Source of the DNA: Novosphingobium sp. PP1Y
GTDB taxonomy: Bacteria > Pseudomonadota > Alphaproteobacteria > Sphingomonadales > Sphingomonadaceae
Reading direction: 5' to 3'
DNA: 64,000 nt
Assembly (NCBI RefSeq): GCF_000253255.1
Contig: NC_015580.1
Coordinates: forward strand, 1,501,001-1,565,000
The translations under genes and the position numbers were made by a program. The notes below the pieces were generated by a model. The model had not been told where the DNA came from and made no database searches. It was given only the letters and a program-made list of their open reading frames with translations. This document shows, one piece after another, positions 1-9,200 of this stretch; within the stretch, counting starts at the first letter, position 1, and the number at the start of each line of letters is the position of its first letter.

Positions 1-409
1 GCAGATGGATCAGGTATGTGAGCCGGTGATCCGCCGCCGGGCCGAACGCCATCTCGAAAAGGGTCGCGTGGTGATCTTCGCGGCCGGTGTCGGCGCACCA
101 TACTTCACCACCGATTCCGGCGCCGCCCTGCGCGCGGCCGAAATGGGCTGCGACGCGCTGCTCAAGGGTACCAGCGTCGACGGTGTCTATGACAGCGATC
201 CCAAGACCAATCCTGGCGCAAAGCGTTACCAGACAGTGGATTACGACACTGTCCTCGCCGACAATCTCAAGGTGATGGACGCCAGCGCCGTTGCCTTGTG
301 CCGCGACAATTCGATTCCGATCGTTGTGTTCTCGATCCGAGAGAAGGGCAACCTCGCCCGGGTTCTCGCGGGTGAGGGCACGCAGACGATCGTCCAGAAA
401 GGAGCCTGA
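1..409 (+). CDS. pyrH: UMP kinase, C-terminal part (5' end outside the window)
   Basis: C-terminal about 135 residues of UMP kinase, the hexameric amino-acid-kinase-fold enzyme that converts UMP to UDP. The reading frame is open to the left edge, so the N-terminal half is missing only because the window starts here. Visible family features are the ATP-side segment GVGAPYFTTDSGAALRA and the run KGTSVDGVYDSDPK, followed by LKVMDASAVALCRDN and a C-terminal PIVVFSIREKGN. The stop is 5 bases before frr, the classical pyrH-frr arrangement. The family match is seen directly in the sequence; the function is known for the family. Confidence 0.95.
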   Translation, partial: QMDQVCEPVIRRRAERHLEKGRVVIFAAGVGAPYFTTDSGAALRAAEMGCDALLKGTSVDGVYDSDPKTNPGAKRYQTVDYDTVLADNLKVMDASAVALCRDNSIPIVVFSIREKGNLARVLAGEGTQTIVQKGA

Positions 410-414
410 TAGCC

Positions 415-972
415 ATGGCCAAGTACGACAAGGCCGATCTCGAACGCCGCATGCACGGCGCTGTGGAATCGTTCAAGCACGACCTCTCCGGTCTGCGCAC
501 CGGCCGCGCCAACACCGCGCTTCTCGAGCCGATCACTGTCGAAGTCTATGGAGCCATGATGCCGATCGTCCAGGTCGCGACGATCTCGGCGCCCGAACCG
601 CGCCTGCTTTCGGTGCAGGTCTGGGACAAGTCGAATATCGGCCCGGTAGAAAAGGCGATCCGTTCGGCGGGCCTCGGCCTCAACCCGATCAACGACGGCA
701 ATACGCTGCGTCTGCCGATCCCCGATTTGACCGAGGAGCGCCGCAAGGAACTCGCCAAGCTGGCCGGGCAGTATGCCGAAAAGGCCCGCGTGGCGATCCG
801 CAACGTGCGCCGCGACGGCATGGAAAACCTCAAGACCGACGAGAACAAGAAGGAAATCTCGGAAGACGAGCGCAAGCGCTCCGAGGCCGAAGTCCAGAAG
901 CTGACCGACGAGCAGATCAAGGCCGTCGACGACGCGCTGGCGCACAAGGAAAAGGAAATCCTCAACAAGTGA
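415..972 (+). CDS. frr: ribosome recycling factor
   Basis: 185 residues, the normal length of RRF, which with EF-G splits the post-termination ribosome. The protein opens with a helical segment containing GLRTGRANTALLEPI. It continues with the beta-rich domain II (VQVWDKSNIGPVEKAI) and a charged C-terminal helix (NVRRDGMENLKTDENK, then repeated E/K/D-rich turns). An AGGAG sequence lies just upstream of the chosen ATG. It follows pyrH by 5 bases and precedes uppS, and is probably co-transcribed with them. Confidence 0.97.
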   Translation: MAKYDKADLERRMHGAVESFKHDLSGLRTGRANTALLEPITVEVYGAMMPIVQVATISAPEPRLLSVQVWDKSNIGPVEKAIRSAGLGLNPINDGNTLRLPIPDLTEERRKELAKLAGQYAEKARVAIRNVRRDGMENLKTDENKKEISEDERKRSEAEVQKLTDEQIKAVDDALAHKEKEILNK

Positions 973-1006
973 GGATACGCGTTCGGTCCGGATCGAGGCG
1001 TATGGG

Positions 1007-1696
1007 ATGAGCAAGGCCGAACCCGTAAGGGCGCGCCATGTTGCCATCATCATGGATGGCAACGGGCGCTGGGCGAAGAAGCGCCTGATGCCGCGCGCGC
1101 TGGGGCACCAGCGCGGTGTCGAGGCCGTGCGCAAGGTCGTGCGCGGCGCCCGTGAGATGGGTCTCGAAGCGCTCACCCTCTATGCCTTCTCGACCGAGAA
1201 CTGGCGCCGCCCCGAGGAAGAAGTCTCGGACCTGATGAGCCTGATGAAACGGTTCATCCTATCCGATCTCGACGAATTCGCCGAGGCCGGGGTGCGCCTC
1301 AAGATCATTGGCGATTACAAGGCCTTCAAGCCCGATGTTGTCGAACTGGTGGAGAAGGCGATCGCTCGTACTGCCGGCAATGCCGGCACGACGCTGGCCG
1401 TCGCTCTCAACTACGGTTCGCAGGACGAGATCGCCCGCGCGGCAACCAGGGCTGCGGCCAAGGGACCGATCACGCCCGAGACCATCGCCGCCGAACTGGA
1501 TACGGCTGACCTGCCGCCGCTCGACCTGCTGATCCGGACTTCCGGAGAAGTGAGGCTGTCGAACTTCCTGCTCTGGCAGGCGGCCTACGCCGAAATGATG
1601 TTCACCGACGTGCTGTGGCCGGACTTTACGGCCGAGCACTTGCGCGACGCCCTCGAGGCTTTCACCACCCGTGAGCGTCGCTATGGCGGACGCTGA
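1007..1696 (+). CDS. uppS: undecaprenyl diphosphate synthase
   Basis: 229-residue cis-prenyltransferase that builds the C55 lipid carrier for peptidoglycan and surface polysaccharides. The FPP/Mg site IIMDGNGRWA is at residues 14-23, followed by YAFSTENWRR. The IPP-binding signature RTSGEVRLSNFLLWQ and a C-terminal RERRYGG complete the family pattern. The length is slightly below the E. coli enzyme (253), as is common in alphaproteobacteria. It lies 34 bases after frr and upstream of cdsA, so membrane-precursor genes are grouped here. Confidence 0.97.
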   Translation: MSKAEPVRARHVAIIMDGNGRWAKKRLMPRALGHQRGVEAVRKVVRGAREMGLEALTLYAFSTENWRRPEEEVSDLMSLMKRFILSDLDEFAEAGVRLKIIGDYKAFKPDVVELVEKAIARTAGNAGTTLAVALNYGSQDEIARAATRAAAKGPITPETIAAELDTADLPPLDLLIRTSGEVRLSNFLLWQAAYAEMMFTDVLWPDFTAEHLRDALEAFTTRERRYGGR

Positions 1697-1772
1697 ACGG
1701 ATCGGTCTGCGCGGCTCGGCACGAAACACGAAAAGGGACCCTGTGTGACGATGCAGGGCAGGGGATGCTGAC

Positions 1773-2540
1773 GTGAGCGATGCTCCAAAGAAGTCCGATC
1801 TGCGGGTGCGGACGATTTCCGCAGTCGTGATGCTCGCCGTTACAGGTTTCGCGATATGGCTGGGCGGTGCGGTTTGGACCGCTTTCGTCTGCGCGATCGC
1901 TGTGGGTGTGCTGTGGGAGTGGGTGAAGCTGACCCGGGCCGGCACGCCGAATCCGGCTGAGCGTGGATTCTGGAATTTTGCCGGCATGTTCTATGTCGGC
2001 ACCTGCGCGGCCATGCTGCTGTTCCTGCGCAATCCGGCCTTCACGCTCGCGCCATTGCTGACCGTGGTCTGCGGGGTCATTGCGGTCGACGTCGGCGCCT
2101 ACTTTGCTGGACGGACTTTCGGAGGACCGAAGATCGCTCCGGCCATCAGCCCCTCGAAGACATGGGCCGGACTGTTCGGTGCGATAGCGGCTGCGACTCT
2201 GGTCCTGTTCGGCGCAGCGATGCTCTGGCGCTCCGGCGCGATTTCCCTGACCCAGGCGGGCCGGGCGGTCGAGGAAGTGTCCTGCTTCGGCATGCAGCCG
2301 TGCTGGTATCTCGGAGCCCGCGTGGTCCCGCTTTTTGCCACCTGCCTGATGACCGGGATTCTCTTCGCGATCTGCGCGCAGGGTGGGGATTTCTTCGAAA
2401 GCTGGCTGAAGCGGCGCGCCGGGGTGAAGGATTCGGGCAGTCTCATTCCCGGACATGGTGGATTCTTCGATCGCGTTGATGGCTTGCTGGCAGTGCTTTT
2501 CGTGCTAGGCCTCATGATCCTGTTTCAACCGGGCTCGTGA
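1773..2540 (+). CDS. cdsA: phosphatidate cytidylyltransferase (CDP-diglyceride synthase)
   Basis: 255-residue multi-pass inner-membrane enzyme that makes CDP-diacylglycerol from phosphatidate and CTP, the branch point for PE, PG and cardiolipin. The C-terminal CDS signature is present: SWLKRRAGVKDSG followed by PGHGGFFDRVDG, which holds the conserved Lys-Asp and the HGG..DR residues. Several hydrophobic segments precede it. The start is GTG, chosen because MSDAPKKSDLRVRT is followed directly by the first membrane helix. The stop overlaps the dxr start region (GTGATG), indicating translational coupling. Confidence 0.95.
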   Translation: MSDAPKKSDLRVRTISAVVMLAVTGFAIWLGGAVWTAFVCAIAVGVLWEWVKLTRAGTPNPAERGFWNFAGMFYVGTCAAMLLFLRNPAFTLAPLLTVVCGVIAVDVGAYFAGRTFGGPKIAPAISPSKTWAGLFGAIAAATLVLFGAAMLWRSGAISLTQAGRAVEEVSCFGMQPCWYLGARVVPLFATCLMTGILFAICAQGGDFFESWLKRRAGVKDSGSLIPGHGGFFDRVDGLLAVLFVLGLMILFQPGS

Positions 2541-3694
2541 TGATGCGCAGCATTTCCGTTCTCGGCGCCACCGGTTCGATTGGCGCCTCGACGCTGGACC
2601 TGCTCCGGCGCAATCGGGATGCCTGGCGCATCGAGGCCCTGACCGCCAACGGCAATGTCGCCGAACTGGCGAAGCTCGCGCGGGAGTTTTCCGCCAGCAT
2701 CGCGGTCGTCGCGGACGAAGCGAAATTGCCGGAACTTCGCGATGCGCTGTCCGGCAGCGGGATCGAGGCGGCTGGCGGCGCGTCTGCGCTGGCAGAAGCG
2801 GCGGGGCGCGGCGCGGACTTTACCGTGGCCGCCATCGTCGGCTGTGCGGGTCTGGCCCCGACCATGGCCGCGATAGAGCGGGGCGGTGTCATCGCGCTTG
2901 CCAACAAGGAAGCGCTCGTTTCGGCGGGCGAGATCATGACCGCGGCGGTGGCCAGGCATGGCGCGACGCTCCTGCCGATCGATTCCGAACACAACGCCAT
3001 CTTCCAGTGCCTGCAGGGCAATGCGGCCGAGCATGTGCGCTGGATCACGCTGACTGCCAGTGGCGGCCCGTTCCGCGACTGGTCGTGGGAGCGTCTGTCT
3101 CGCGCCACTCCGGCCGAGGCGATCAAGCATCCCAACTGGGACATGGGCGCCAAGATCAGCGTCGATTCCGCCACGATGTTCAACAAGGGCCTTGAACTGA
3201 TCGAGGCGCACTACCTCTTTCCGGTCGGGCTCGACCGGCTGCGCATCATCGTCCACCCGCAATCGATCGTGCATTCCATGGTCGAGTATCGCGACGGATC
3301 GACGCTGGCCCAGCTTGGCCCTTCGGACATGCGCGTGCCGATCGCATCGGCCCTGGCCTGGCCGGAGCGAATGGACACGCCTTGTGCGCCGCTCGATCTT
3401 GCCGAGATCGGCGAACTGACCTTCCGCAAGCCGGACGAAGAGCGCTTCCCGGCCACGCGTCTTGCGCGTGAGGCAGCGCAGGCAGGGGGCGGCATTCCCG
3501 CCGTTCTCAACGCCGCGAACGAAGTCGCCGTTGCCGCGTTCCTGAACGGTCAGATTGGGTTCACCCGCATTGCCGCACATGTGGAAGACGTACTCGGGTC
3601 CTTCGCGCCGCCCGCGCCGACCGGCCTTGCCGAAGTGCTGGCTGTCGACGGGGAAGCGCGGGCAAGGGCGCGGATATTGATGGAGGCTGCCTGA
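2537..3694 (+). CDS. dxr: 1-deoxy-D-xylulose 5-phosphate reductoisomerase
   Basis: 385-residue NADPH-dependent enzyme of the MEP isoprenoid pathway (DXP to MEP). The N-terminal Rossmann motif VLGATGSIGASTLDLL is followed by LANKEALVSAG. The metal and substrate site is PIDSEHNAIFQCL with GGPFRDW, and WDMGAKISVDSATMFNKGLE is also visible. Three in-frame start codons (GTG 2537, ATG 2540, ATG 2543) leave the first residue uncertain by up to two positions. Its product feeds FPP synthesis and so the neighbouring uppS. It overlaps cdsA and is separated from rseP by a single base. Confidence 0.96.
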   Translation: MMMRSISVLGATGSIGASTLDLLRRNRDAWRIEALTANGNVAELAKLAREFSASIAVVADEAKLPELRDALSGSGIEAAGGASALAEAAGRGADFTVAAIVGCAGLAPTMAAIERGGVIALANKEALVSAGEIMTAAVARHGATLLPIDSEHNAIFQCLQGNAAEHVRWITLTASGGPFRDWSWERLSRATPAEAIKHPNWDMGAKISVDSATMFNKGLELIEAHYLFPVGLDRLRIIVHPQSIVHSMVEYRDGSTLAQLGPSDMRVPIASALAWPERMDTPCAPLDLAEIGELTFRKPDEERFPATRLAREAAQAGGGIPAVLNAANEVAVAAFLNGQIGFTRIAAHVEDVLGSFAPPAPTGLAEVLAVDGEARARARILMEAA

Positions 3695-3695
3695 C

Positions 3696-5081
3696 TTGAC
3701 CGGTTCACCCAACCTGCTGACGACGATTTTCGCGTTTCTGCTCGTGCTTGGCCCGCTTGTGCTGATCCATGAGCTGGGACACTACCTCGTCGGCCGGCTG
3801 TTCGGTGTGAAGGCCGACGCGTTCTCCATCGGCTTCGGCAAGGAGATCGCCGGCTGGACCGACAGGCGTGGAACCCGCTGGAAGCTCTCGGCGTTGCCGC
3901 TGGGCGGCTACGTCCAGTTCGCCGGCGACATGAATGCCGCCAGCGCCCCAACGGCCGCCGAGGACGGGTTGACCCCGCAGGAGCGAGCCCAGACATTCCA
4001 TGTGAAGCCCCTGTGGCAGCGCGCGCTGATCGTGCTGGCCGGGCCACTGACGAACCTGCTGTTCGCCGTCGCGATCATCGCTGCGTTCAACTTCGCCCAC
4101 GGCAAGATCGTATCGCCGGCGGAAGTGGCGATGTTCACCCAGGATTCGCAGGCGCAGGCGGCCGGCGTGGAAATCGGCGACAAGATCGTCGCCGTCGATG
4201 GCGACAAGGTCGCCACCATTTCCGACCTGCCCGAGCATATCGTCCCGTTTCCGGGGCGGACCGTCACGCTTGGCATCCGGCGTGACGGGCGCGATATCTC
4301 GCTACCGGTCAAGCTGGCCGACCGGACCGTCAGCGATAGCTTCGGGAACCAGTCGCGCATCGGCGATCTGGGCATCGACTTCGCGGTGCCCACGGTTGGG
4401 GGCTTCTTCGGCGATTCTGCCGCGGAGGCGGGCGGCCTGAAGGTAGGCGACCGCATTACCGCCATCGACGATCACGAGATCCGCAGCTTCACCCAGATTC
4501 CCGAACTCGTGCAGCCGCGCGCTGGTGATACGATCTCGGTCGTGGTCAATCGCGACGGACAGACCCGTATCTTCCCGGTCACTTTGGGCAGGGGTGAGGC
4601 GGTCGACGAGAAGGGTAACAAGGTCACTGTCGGTCAGCTCGGGATCAAGGCCGGGTTCGGCGAGATCGAGCCGGTCGGCGCGGCTGAGGCGGTGCAGCTC
4701 GGCTTCGAGAATTCCTTCGGCATCATGAAGATGATGGTAACCGGCATCGGCCAGATCTTCACCGGCGAACGCTCGGTGAAGGAGCTTGGCGGACCGATCA
4801 AGATCGCCAAATATTCGGGCGAGCAGTTCTCCCTCGGCTGGGAGGATTTCATCAGTTTCGCGGCGCTGATTTCGATTAACTTGGCATTCATCAACCTCCT
4901 GCCAATCCCTGGCCTCGACGGCGGGCACCTGGCTTTCTACGCGGCCGAGACGGTCCGTCGTAAGCCGCTGAGTGTGCGCAGTCAGGAGTGGGCGATACGG
5001 ACGGGCGTGGCACTGGTGCTGGCCCTGATGGTCTTCGTAACGGTCAATGATGTGGCTTCGCTCCCGATTTTCGGGGGATAG
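3696..5081 (+). CDS. rseP: RIP metalloprotease RseP (site-2 protease)
   Basis: 461-residue integral-membrane zinc protease that cuts anti-sigma factors inside the membrane in the envelope-stress response. The zinc motif HELGH is in the first helix (LVLIHELGHYLVGRLFGV) and the second ligand motif is INLLPIPGLDGGHL near the C-terminus. Two PDZ-like segments lie between them (AQAAGVEIGDKIVAVDGD and AAEAGGLKVGDRITAIDDH). The start is TTG, one base after the dxr stop, and no closer ATG fits the N-terminal helix. It lies directly upstream of bamA, the standard proteobacterial order. Confidence 0.96.
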   Translation: MTGSPNLLTTIFAFLLVLGPLVLIHELGHYLVGRLFGVKADAFSIGFGKEIAGWTDRRGTRWKLSALPLGGYVQFAGDMNAASAPTAAEDGLTPQERAQTFHVKPLWQRALIVLAGPLTNLLFAVAIIAAFNFAHGKIVSPAEVAMFTQDSQAQAAGVEIGDKIVAVDGDKVATISDLPEHIVPFPGRTVTLGIRRDGRDISLPVKLADRTVSDSFGNQSRIGDLGIDFAVPTVGGFFGDSAAEAGGLKVGDRITAIDDHEIRSFTQIPELVQPRAGDTISVVVNRDGQTRIFPVTLGRGEAVDEKGNKVTVGQLGIKAGFGEIEPVGAAEAVQLGFENSFGIMKMMVTGIGQIFTGERSVKELGGPIKIAKYSGEQFSLGWEDFISFAALISINLAFINLLPIPGLDGGHLAFYAAETVRRKPLSVRSQEWAIRTGVALVLALMVFVTVNDVASLPIFGG

Positions 5082-5252
5082 CCAGGAGGAATTCACTCGC
5101 GATCACAATCTTGCCGGGTTTGGCTGCTTGATCGCAAGCCATCCATCGGGCAGATGGCTGCGACTGCCTGCCGTACAGGTTAGCGGTCGGGTTCATGTCT
5201 TGTCGCCGACGGCAGATAGTCTCGCGATATCGATTACAGGATTTTGCGTAGA

Positions 5253-7883
5253 ATGATGGGATTGGAAATGGTTCGAGGCACTGACGCCCACCGTGCTTCG
5301 CAGATCGCAGCCGTGCTTCTCGGCAGCACGATCCTTGCCGGATTGCCTGCACCTGCCTTCGCTCAGGATGCGGGCGGCGATGCGGCCTCGACCCAGTCGA
5401 GCCAGACTGCGCCTGTCCAGACGATCCAGTCGATCCAGGTGACCGGTGCCGAGCGTCTCGAGCCGCAGACGGTCCTCTCCTATATCAAGCTGCGTGTCGG
5501 TCAGCCTTACTCGAAGGCATCGGCCGACGCTGCGCTCAAGGACCTCTACGAGACTGAGCTTTTCGCCGACGTCCAGATTTCCAACGACAACGGCAACGTC
5601 ACCATCCAGGTGAAGGAAAACCCGGTCGTCAACCGCATCATCCTTGAGGGCAACAAGCGCATCAAGGACGACAAGATCCTGCCCGAGATCAAGGTCGCGC
5701 CGCGCCAGATCTTTACCCGCTCGAAAATCCGTGCCGACGTCGCCCGCATCATCGAACTCTACAAGCGCCAGGGCCGCTACGCCGCGACCGTCGAGCCGAA
5801 GATGGTCATGCTCGACCAGAACCGCGTCGACATCGTCTTCGAGATCACCGAGGGCGACAAGTCCAAGGTCCGCCAGATCAACATCATCGGCAACGAGCAC
5901 TTCTCCGACGGCAAGCTGCGCGGCGAGATGGTGACCAAGCAGGCGCGCTTCACCCGCATCTTCAGCTCGAGCACCAGCTACGATCCCGATCGCATGGCGT
6001 TCGACCAGCAGAAGCTGCGCCAGTTCTATCTGACCGAGGGCTACGCGGATTTCCGCGTCGTCTCCGCGGTCGCCGAGCTGACGCCGGACAAGAAGGACTT
6101 CATCATCACTTACGTGGTGGAGGAAGGCCAGCGCTACAAGTTCGGCGATGTGAAGGTCGAAAGCCAGCTGCGTGACTTCGATGGCGAGCGCCTGACCAAG
6201 AACCTGCCGATGAAGCAGGGCGACTGGTACAATGCCAAGCTCGTCGAAGACACGATCGAGAGCCTGAACGACACCGCCGGTGCCTACGGCTACGCCTTCG
6301 CCGACGTGCGGCCGCAGTACGACCGCAACAAGGACGACCTCACCATGGGTCTGACCTTCGTCATCCAGGAAGCGCCGCGCGTCTATGTCGAGCGCATCGA
6401 CATCAACGGCAACACACTAACCCAGGACAAGGTCGTGCGCCGCGAGTTCCGTCTGGCCGAAGGCGACGCGTTCAACTCGCTGCAGGTCAAGCGTTCGACC
6501 AACCGCATCAAGTCGCTCGGCTACTTCCAGGAGAAGTTCGAGGTCGAGCAAAAGCCCGGAAGCGCCGACGACCGCATTATCCTTGAAGCCAATGTCGAGG
6601 AAAAGCCGACGGGCGAACTGCAGCTTTCGGCGGGCTTCTCGAGCCTTGAAAGCTTCATCTTCCAGGCCTCGATCCGCCAGCGCAACTTCCGCGGCCGCGG
6701 TCAGACAGTCGGCCTTTCAGGCAGCTATTCGCGCTATTCGAAGAGCGTCGAGGCCAGCTTCGTCGAGCCGTACCTGTTCGACAAGAACGTGTCGCTGGGT
6801 GTCGACATCTATCGCCGCGACTACAACAGCTTCAACTACTACAACTCCAGCCGCAAGACGAATTACCAGCAGTCGACTACCGGCTTCCAGGTCCGCGCCG
6901 GTGTGCCGCTCACCGAGTACCTGACGGCGGTTGGCCGCTATACGCTCAACTACGACGACATCTCGGTGAGCAAGAGCCAGTTCTATTCGATTGACTCGAA
7001 CGGCGACTATAGTTGCGATCCGTTGCGCGCCGGCCGCTACTTGTGCGAAGCCATCGGCAAGCGCCTGAGTTCGATCGTCGGCATGTCGCTGATCTACGAC
7101 ACGCTCGACAACCGCGTGCGTCCGACCAGGGGTGAAACCGCATCGATCAACCTCGATATCGCCGGGCTGGGCGGTGACGTGAAGTACGCTCGCCTGCGTG
7201 CCAACGCGGCCAAGTACTGGCCGCTCGGCGGAGGCTTCGTCTTCTCCGTGCAGGGCGAAGGCGGCGCGATCAAGGGCTACGGTGGCGACAGTGTACGTCT
7301 GACCGACCGTTTCTACCTCGGCGAGCCGCAGATGCGTGGCTTCGGCATCCGCGGCGTCGGCCCGCGCGTCATCCGTCAGTACTACAGCGGCGTCGTTGGC
7401 GCGGAGGACACGACCATGTCCAACGATTCCGACGACGCACTCGGCGGCAAGTATTACTACAAGGCTCGCGGTGAACTGGAGATTCCGCTCGGTTCCGGTG
7501 CCCGCGAACTGGGACTGCGCCCGTCCATCTTCGTTGATGCCGGCGCCGTATGGGGCACCAAGACGCCCGACACCCTCGATTGCAGCAACGGCTGCTTCAT
7601 CGAGCAGCGCGATTCCGACGGCAACCAGCTTTATTATACGCGCGACGCCGACAACAACATCACCGGCACCACGACCACGCCGAATGGCGACCCTGCCGGC
7701 AGCACCAGCTACTTTACCGAACAGTACCTGGGCAACACCTGGAAGCCGCGTGTTGCCGTCGGTATCGGCGTGAACTGGAATTCGCCCTTCGGTCCGTTCC
7801 GGATCGATTTCTCGAAGGTCCTTCTCAAGGAGAAGGGCGACGACACCAAGGCATTCACCTTCAACGTGGGAACACAATTCTGA
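5253..7883 (+). CDS. bamA: outer membrane protein assembly factor BamA
   Basis: About 876 residues. It has an N-terminal signal peptide ending near LPAPAFA-QD, then five POTRA repeats (for example IQVTGAERLEPQTV and RIILEGNKRIKDDKIL) and a C-terminal 16-strand Omp85 barrel. The barrel contains the conserved RGF motif in EPQMRGFGIRGVGPR and ends in an aromatic residue (FNVGTQF). It inserts beta-barrel proteins into the outer membrane. The start is uncertain: TTG 5244, ATG 5253, ATG 5256 and ATG 5268 are all in frame and none has a strong ribosome-binding site. The chaperone gene follows, overlapping by one base. Confidence 0.96.
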   Translation: MMGLEMVRGTDAHRASQIAAVLLGSTILAGLPAPAFAQDAGGDAASTQSSQTAPVQTIQSIQVTGAERLEPQTVLSYIKLRVGQPYSKASADAALKDLYETELFADVQISNDNGNVTIQVKENPVVNRIILEGNKRIKDDKILPEIKVAPRQIFTRSKIRADVARIIELYKRQGRYAATVEPKMVMLDQNRVDIVFEITEGDKSKVRQINIIGNEHFSDGKLRGEMVTKQARFTRIFSSSTSYDPDRMAFDQQKLRQFYLTEGYADFRVVSAVAELTPDKKDFIITYVVEEGQRYKFGDVKVESQLRDFDGERLTKNLPMKQGDWYNAKLVEDTIESLNDTAGAYGYAFADVRPQYDRNKDDLTMGLTFVIQEAPRVYVERIDINGNTLTQDKVVRREFRLAEGDAFNSLQVKRSTNRIKSLGYFQEKFEVEQKPGSADDRIILEANVEEKPTGELQLSAGFSSLESFIFQASIRQRNFRGRGQTVGLSGSYSRYSKSVEASFVEPYLFDKNVSLGVDIYRRDYNSFNYYNSSRKTNYQQSTTGFQVRAGVPLTEYLTAVGRYTLNYDDISVSKSQFYSIDSNGDYSCDPLRAGRYLCEAIGKRLSSIVGMSLIYDTLDNRVRPTRGETASINLDIAGLGGDVKYARLRANAAKYWPLGGGFVFSVQGEGGAIKGYGGDSVRLTDRFYLGEPQMRGFGIRGVGPRVIRQYYSGVVGAEDTTMSNDSDDALGGKYYYKARGELEIPLGSGARELGLRPSIFVDAGAVWGTKTPDTLDCSNGCFIEQRDSDGNQLYYTRDADNNITGTTTTPNGDPAGSTSYFTEQYLGNTWKPRVAVGIGVNWNSPFGPFRIDFSKVLLKEKGDDTKAFTFNVGTQF

Positions 7884-8569
7884 TGAAGACTCTTCTCAAG
7901 TCCGCCGCGCTGGCCTCGAGCCTGGCGCTGGTTACCGTCGCTGCTCAGCCCGCTCTTGCGCAGGACAAGAACGGTGGCACCATCGTGCAGGGCCTCGCGA
8001 TTGCGAACTTCGATGCGGTGATCGCCAACTCGAACGCATACAAGACTGCCGAGCAGCAGCGCGAGTCGACCTACAAGGCGCAGTACGATCAGGCCAAGCA
8101 GCGCAGTGAAGCGCTCAATGCCCAGCTCAAGCCGATGATCGACAAGTTCAACGCCGACCGTCAGGCAGCGAACCCGAACCAGACTGCGCTGCAGCAGCAG
8201 GCCGCGCAGATCCAGCAGATCCAGGAAAACGGCAAGCAGGAAATCCAGCGCATCCTCGCGCCGGTCGGCCTGTCGCAGGCCTATGTGAACGAGCAGATCG
8301 AGGACAAGCTCGACGCTGCGGTGAAGTCCGCGATGGCCAAGAAGAAGGTTTCGATCCTGCTTTCGCCGGACTCGATCCTTGCGGTCAACGGCAGCGCCTA
8401 CAACCTCAACCAGGACATCCTGAACGAGCTGAACGCCTCGATCCCGTCGGCACAGCTGGTCCCGCCGTCGGGCTGGGAACCGCGCCAGATCCGTGAAGCG
8501 CGCGCGCAGCAGGCCGCCGCCCAGGGCCAGGCTGCGCCGAGCACGGCTGCCCAGCCGACCGGACGCTAA
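7883..8569 (+). CDS. skp: OmpH/Skp family periplasmic chaperone
   Basis: 228 residues with a clear signal peptide (MKTLLKSAALASSLALVTVAA to ALA-QD). A long helical, Gln/Ala/Lys-rich region follows, typical of the Skp tentacles that hold unfolded outer-membrane proteins in the periplasm on their way to BamA. The ATG overlaps the bamA stop (TGATG), so synthesis is coupled. Compared with E. coli Skp (about 161 residues) it is longer, with a low-complexity Ala/Gln tail (ARAQQAAAQGQAAPSTAAQ), as often seen in sphingomonads. The fold is assigned from family resemblance. Confidence 0.88.
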   Translation: MKTLLKSAALASSLALVTVAAQPALAQDKNGGTIVQGLAIANFDAVIANSNAYKTAEQQRESTYKAQYDQAKQRSEALNAQLKPMIDKFNADRQAANPNQTALQQQAAQIQQIQENGKQEIQRILAPVGLSQAYVNEQIEDKLDAAVKSAMAKKKVSILLSPDSILAVNGSAYNLNQDILNELNASIPSAQLVPPSGWEPRQIREARAQQAAAQGQAAPSTAAQPTGR

Positions 8570-8589
8570 GAGCTGATCGGGGGCAGGAC

Positions 8590-9042
8590 ATGAGCGAGAC
8601 GACCGAACAGGTCTACGATACCGCGAAGATCCTGGCGGCGCTTCCGCACCGCTACCCGATGCTGCTGGTCGACCGCGTGGTCTCCTTCACCGAGGAGGAG
8701 ATCCATGCGGTCAAGGCCGTCAGCTTCAACGAGGATTTCTTCCAGGGGCATTTCCCGGGCCGTCCCATCATGCCCGGCGTTCTCCAGATAGAGGCGCTGG
8801 CGCAGGCGGCAGGTATCCTTGCCATCGAGTCCCTCGGCCTCGCCGGGACCGGCAAGCTGGTCTACTTCATGGCGATCGAGGACGCGAAGTTCCGCAATCC
8901 TGTAACCCCCGGCAACTTGCTCGACCTGCGCGCCGGCTTCGTCCAGAAGCGTTCGCGCGTATGCAAGTTCTGGGGCAAGGCGTCGATCGGCGACAAGGTC
9001 ACATGTGAAGTGAACTTCACGGCAATGATCGCCGACAGCTGA
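8590..9042 (+). CDS. fabZ: 3-hydroxyacyl-ACP dehydratase FabZ
   Basis: 150-residue hot-dog-fold dehydratase that removes water from beta-hydroxyacyl-ACP in fatty-acid synthesis and lipid A supply. The N-terminus reads KILAALPHRYPMLLVDRV. The catalytic His is in FFQGHFPGRPIMPGV and the catalytic Glu in LQIEALAQAAG. It starts 20 bases after skp, preserving the bamA-skp-(lpxD)-fabZ order, although lpxD and lpxA are not found here. A non-coding stretch with hairpins separates it from rpmE. Confidence 0.96.
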   Translation: MSETTEQVYDTAKILAALPHRYPMLLVDRVVSFTEEEIHAVKAVSFNEDFFQGHFPGRPIMPGVLQIEALAQAAGILAIESLGLAGTGKLVYFMAIEDAKFRNPVTPGNLLDLRAGFVQKRSRVCKFWGKASIGDKVTCEVNFTAMIADS

Positions 9043-9162
9043 TTTTTCGGGGTGGGGCCTTCCGGTCGGCTCTCCCGCCGGCAGGATGGGTACACGGACG
9101 GGAAGCCCACTCCCACTTGCATTTCAGCCCGCTTCGCTGTAAGCGCGCCGCTTTCCAAGGCA

Positions 9163-9180
9163 GGCCGGTCGGAACCGGCC
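9163..9180 (+). promoter_or_regulatory. hairpin in the rpmE leader
   Basis: A perfect 7-bp stem (GGCCGGT, loop CGGA, ACCGGCC) ends 20 bases before the L31 start codon, just upstream of the purine-rich GAAAGAGA ribosome-binding region. Leader structures upstream of rpmE are known in other bacterial groups and regulate L31. A similar role here is inference. Confidence 0.4.
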
Positions 9181-9200
9181 ATATGCGAAAGAGATTCGAA

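Noticed and set aside
6717..7877. A 386-codon minus-strand frame opposite the bamA barrel region
   Set aside because: Shadow of bamA; no ribosome-binding site and no recognisable domain.
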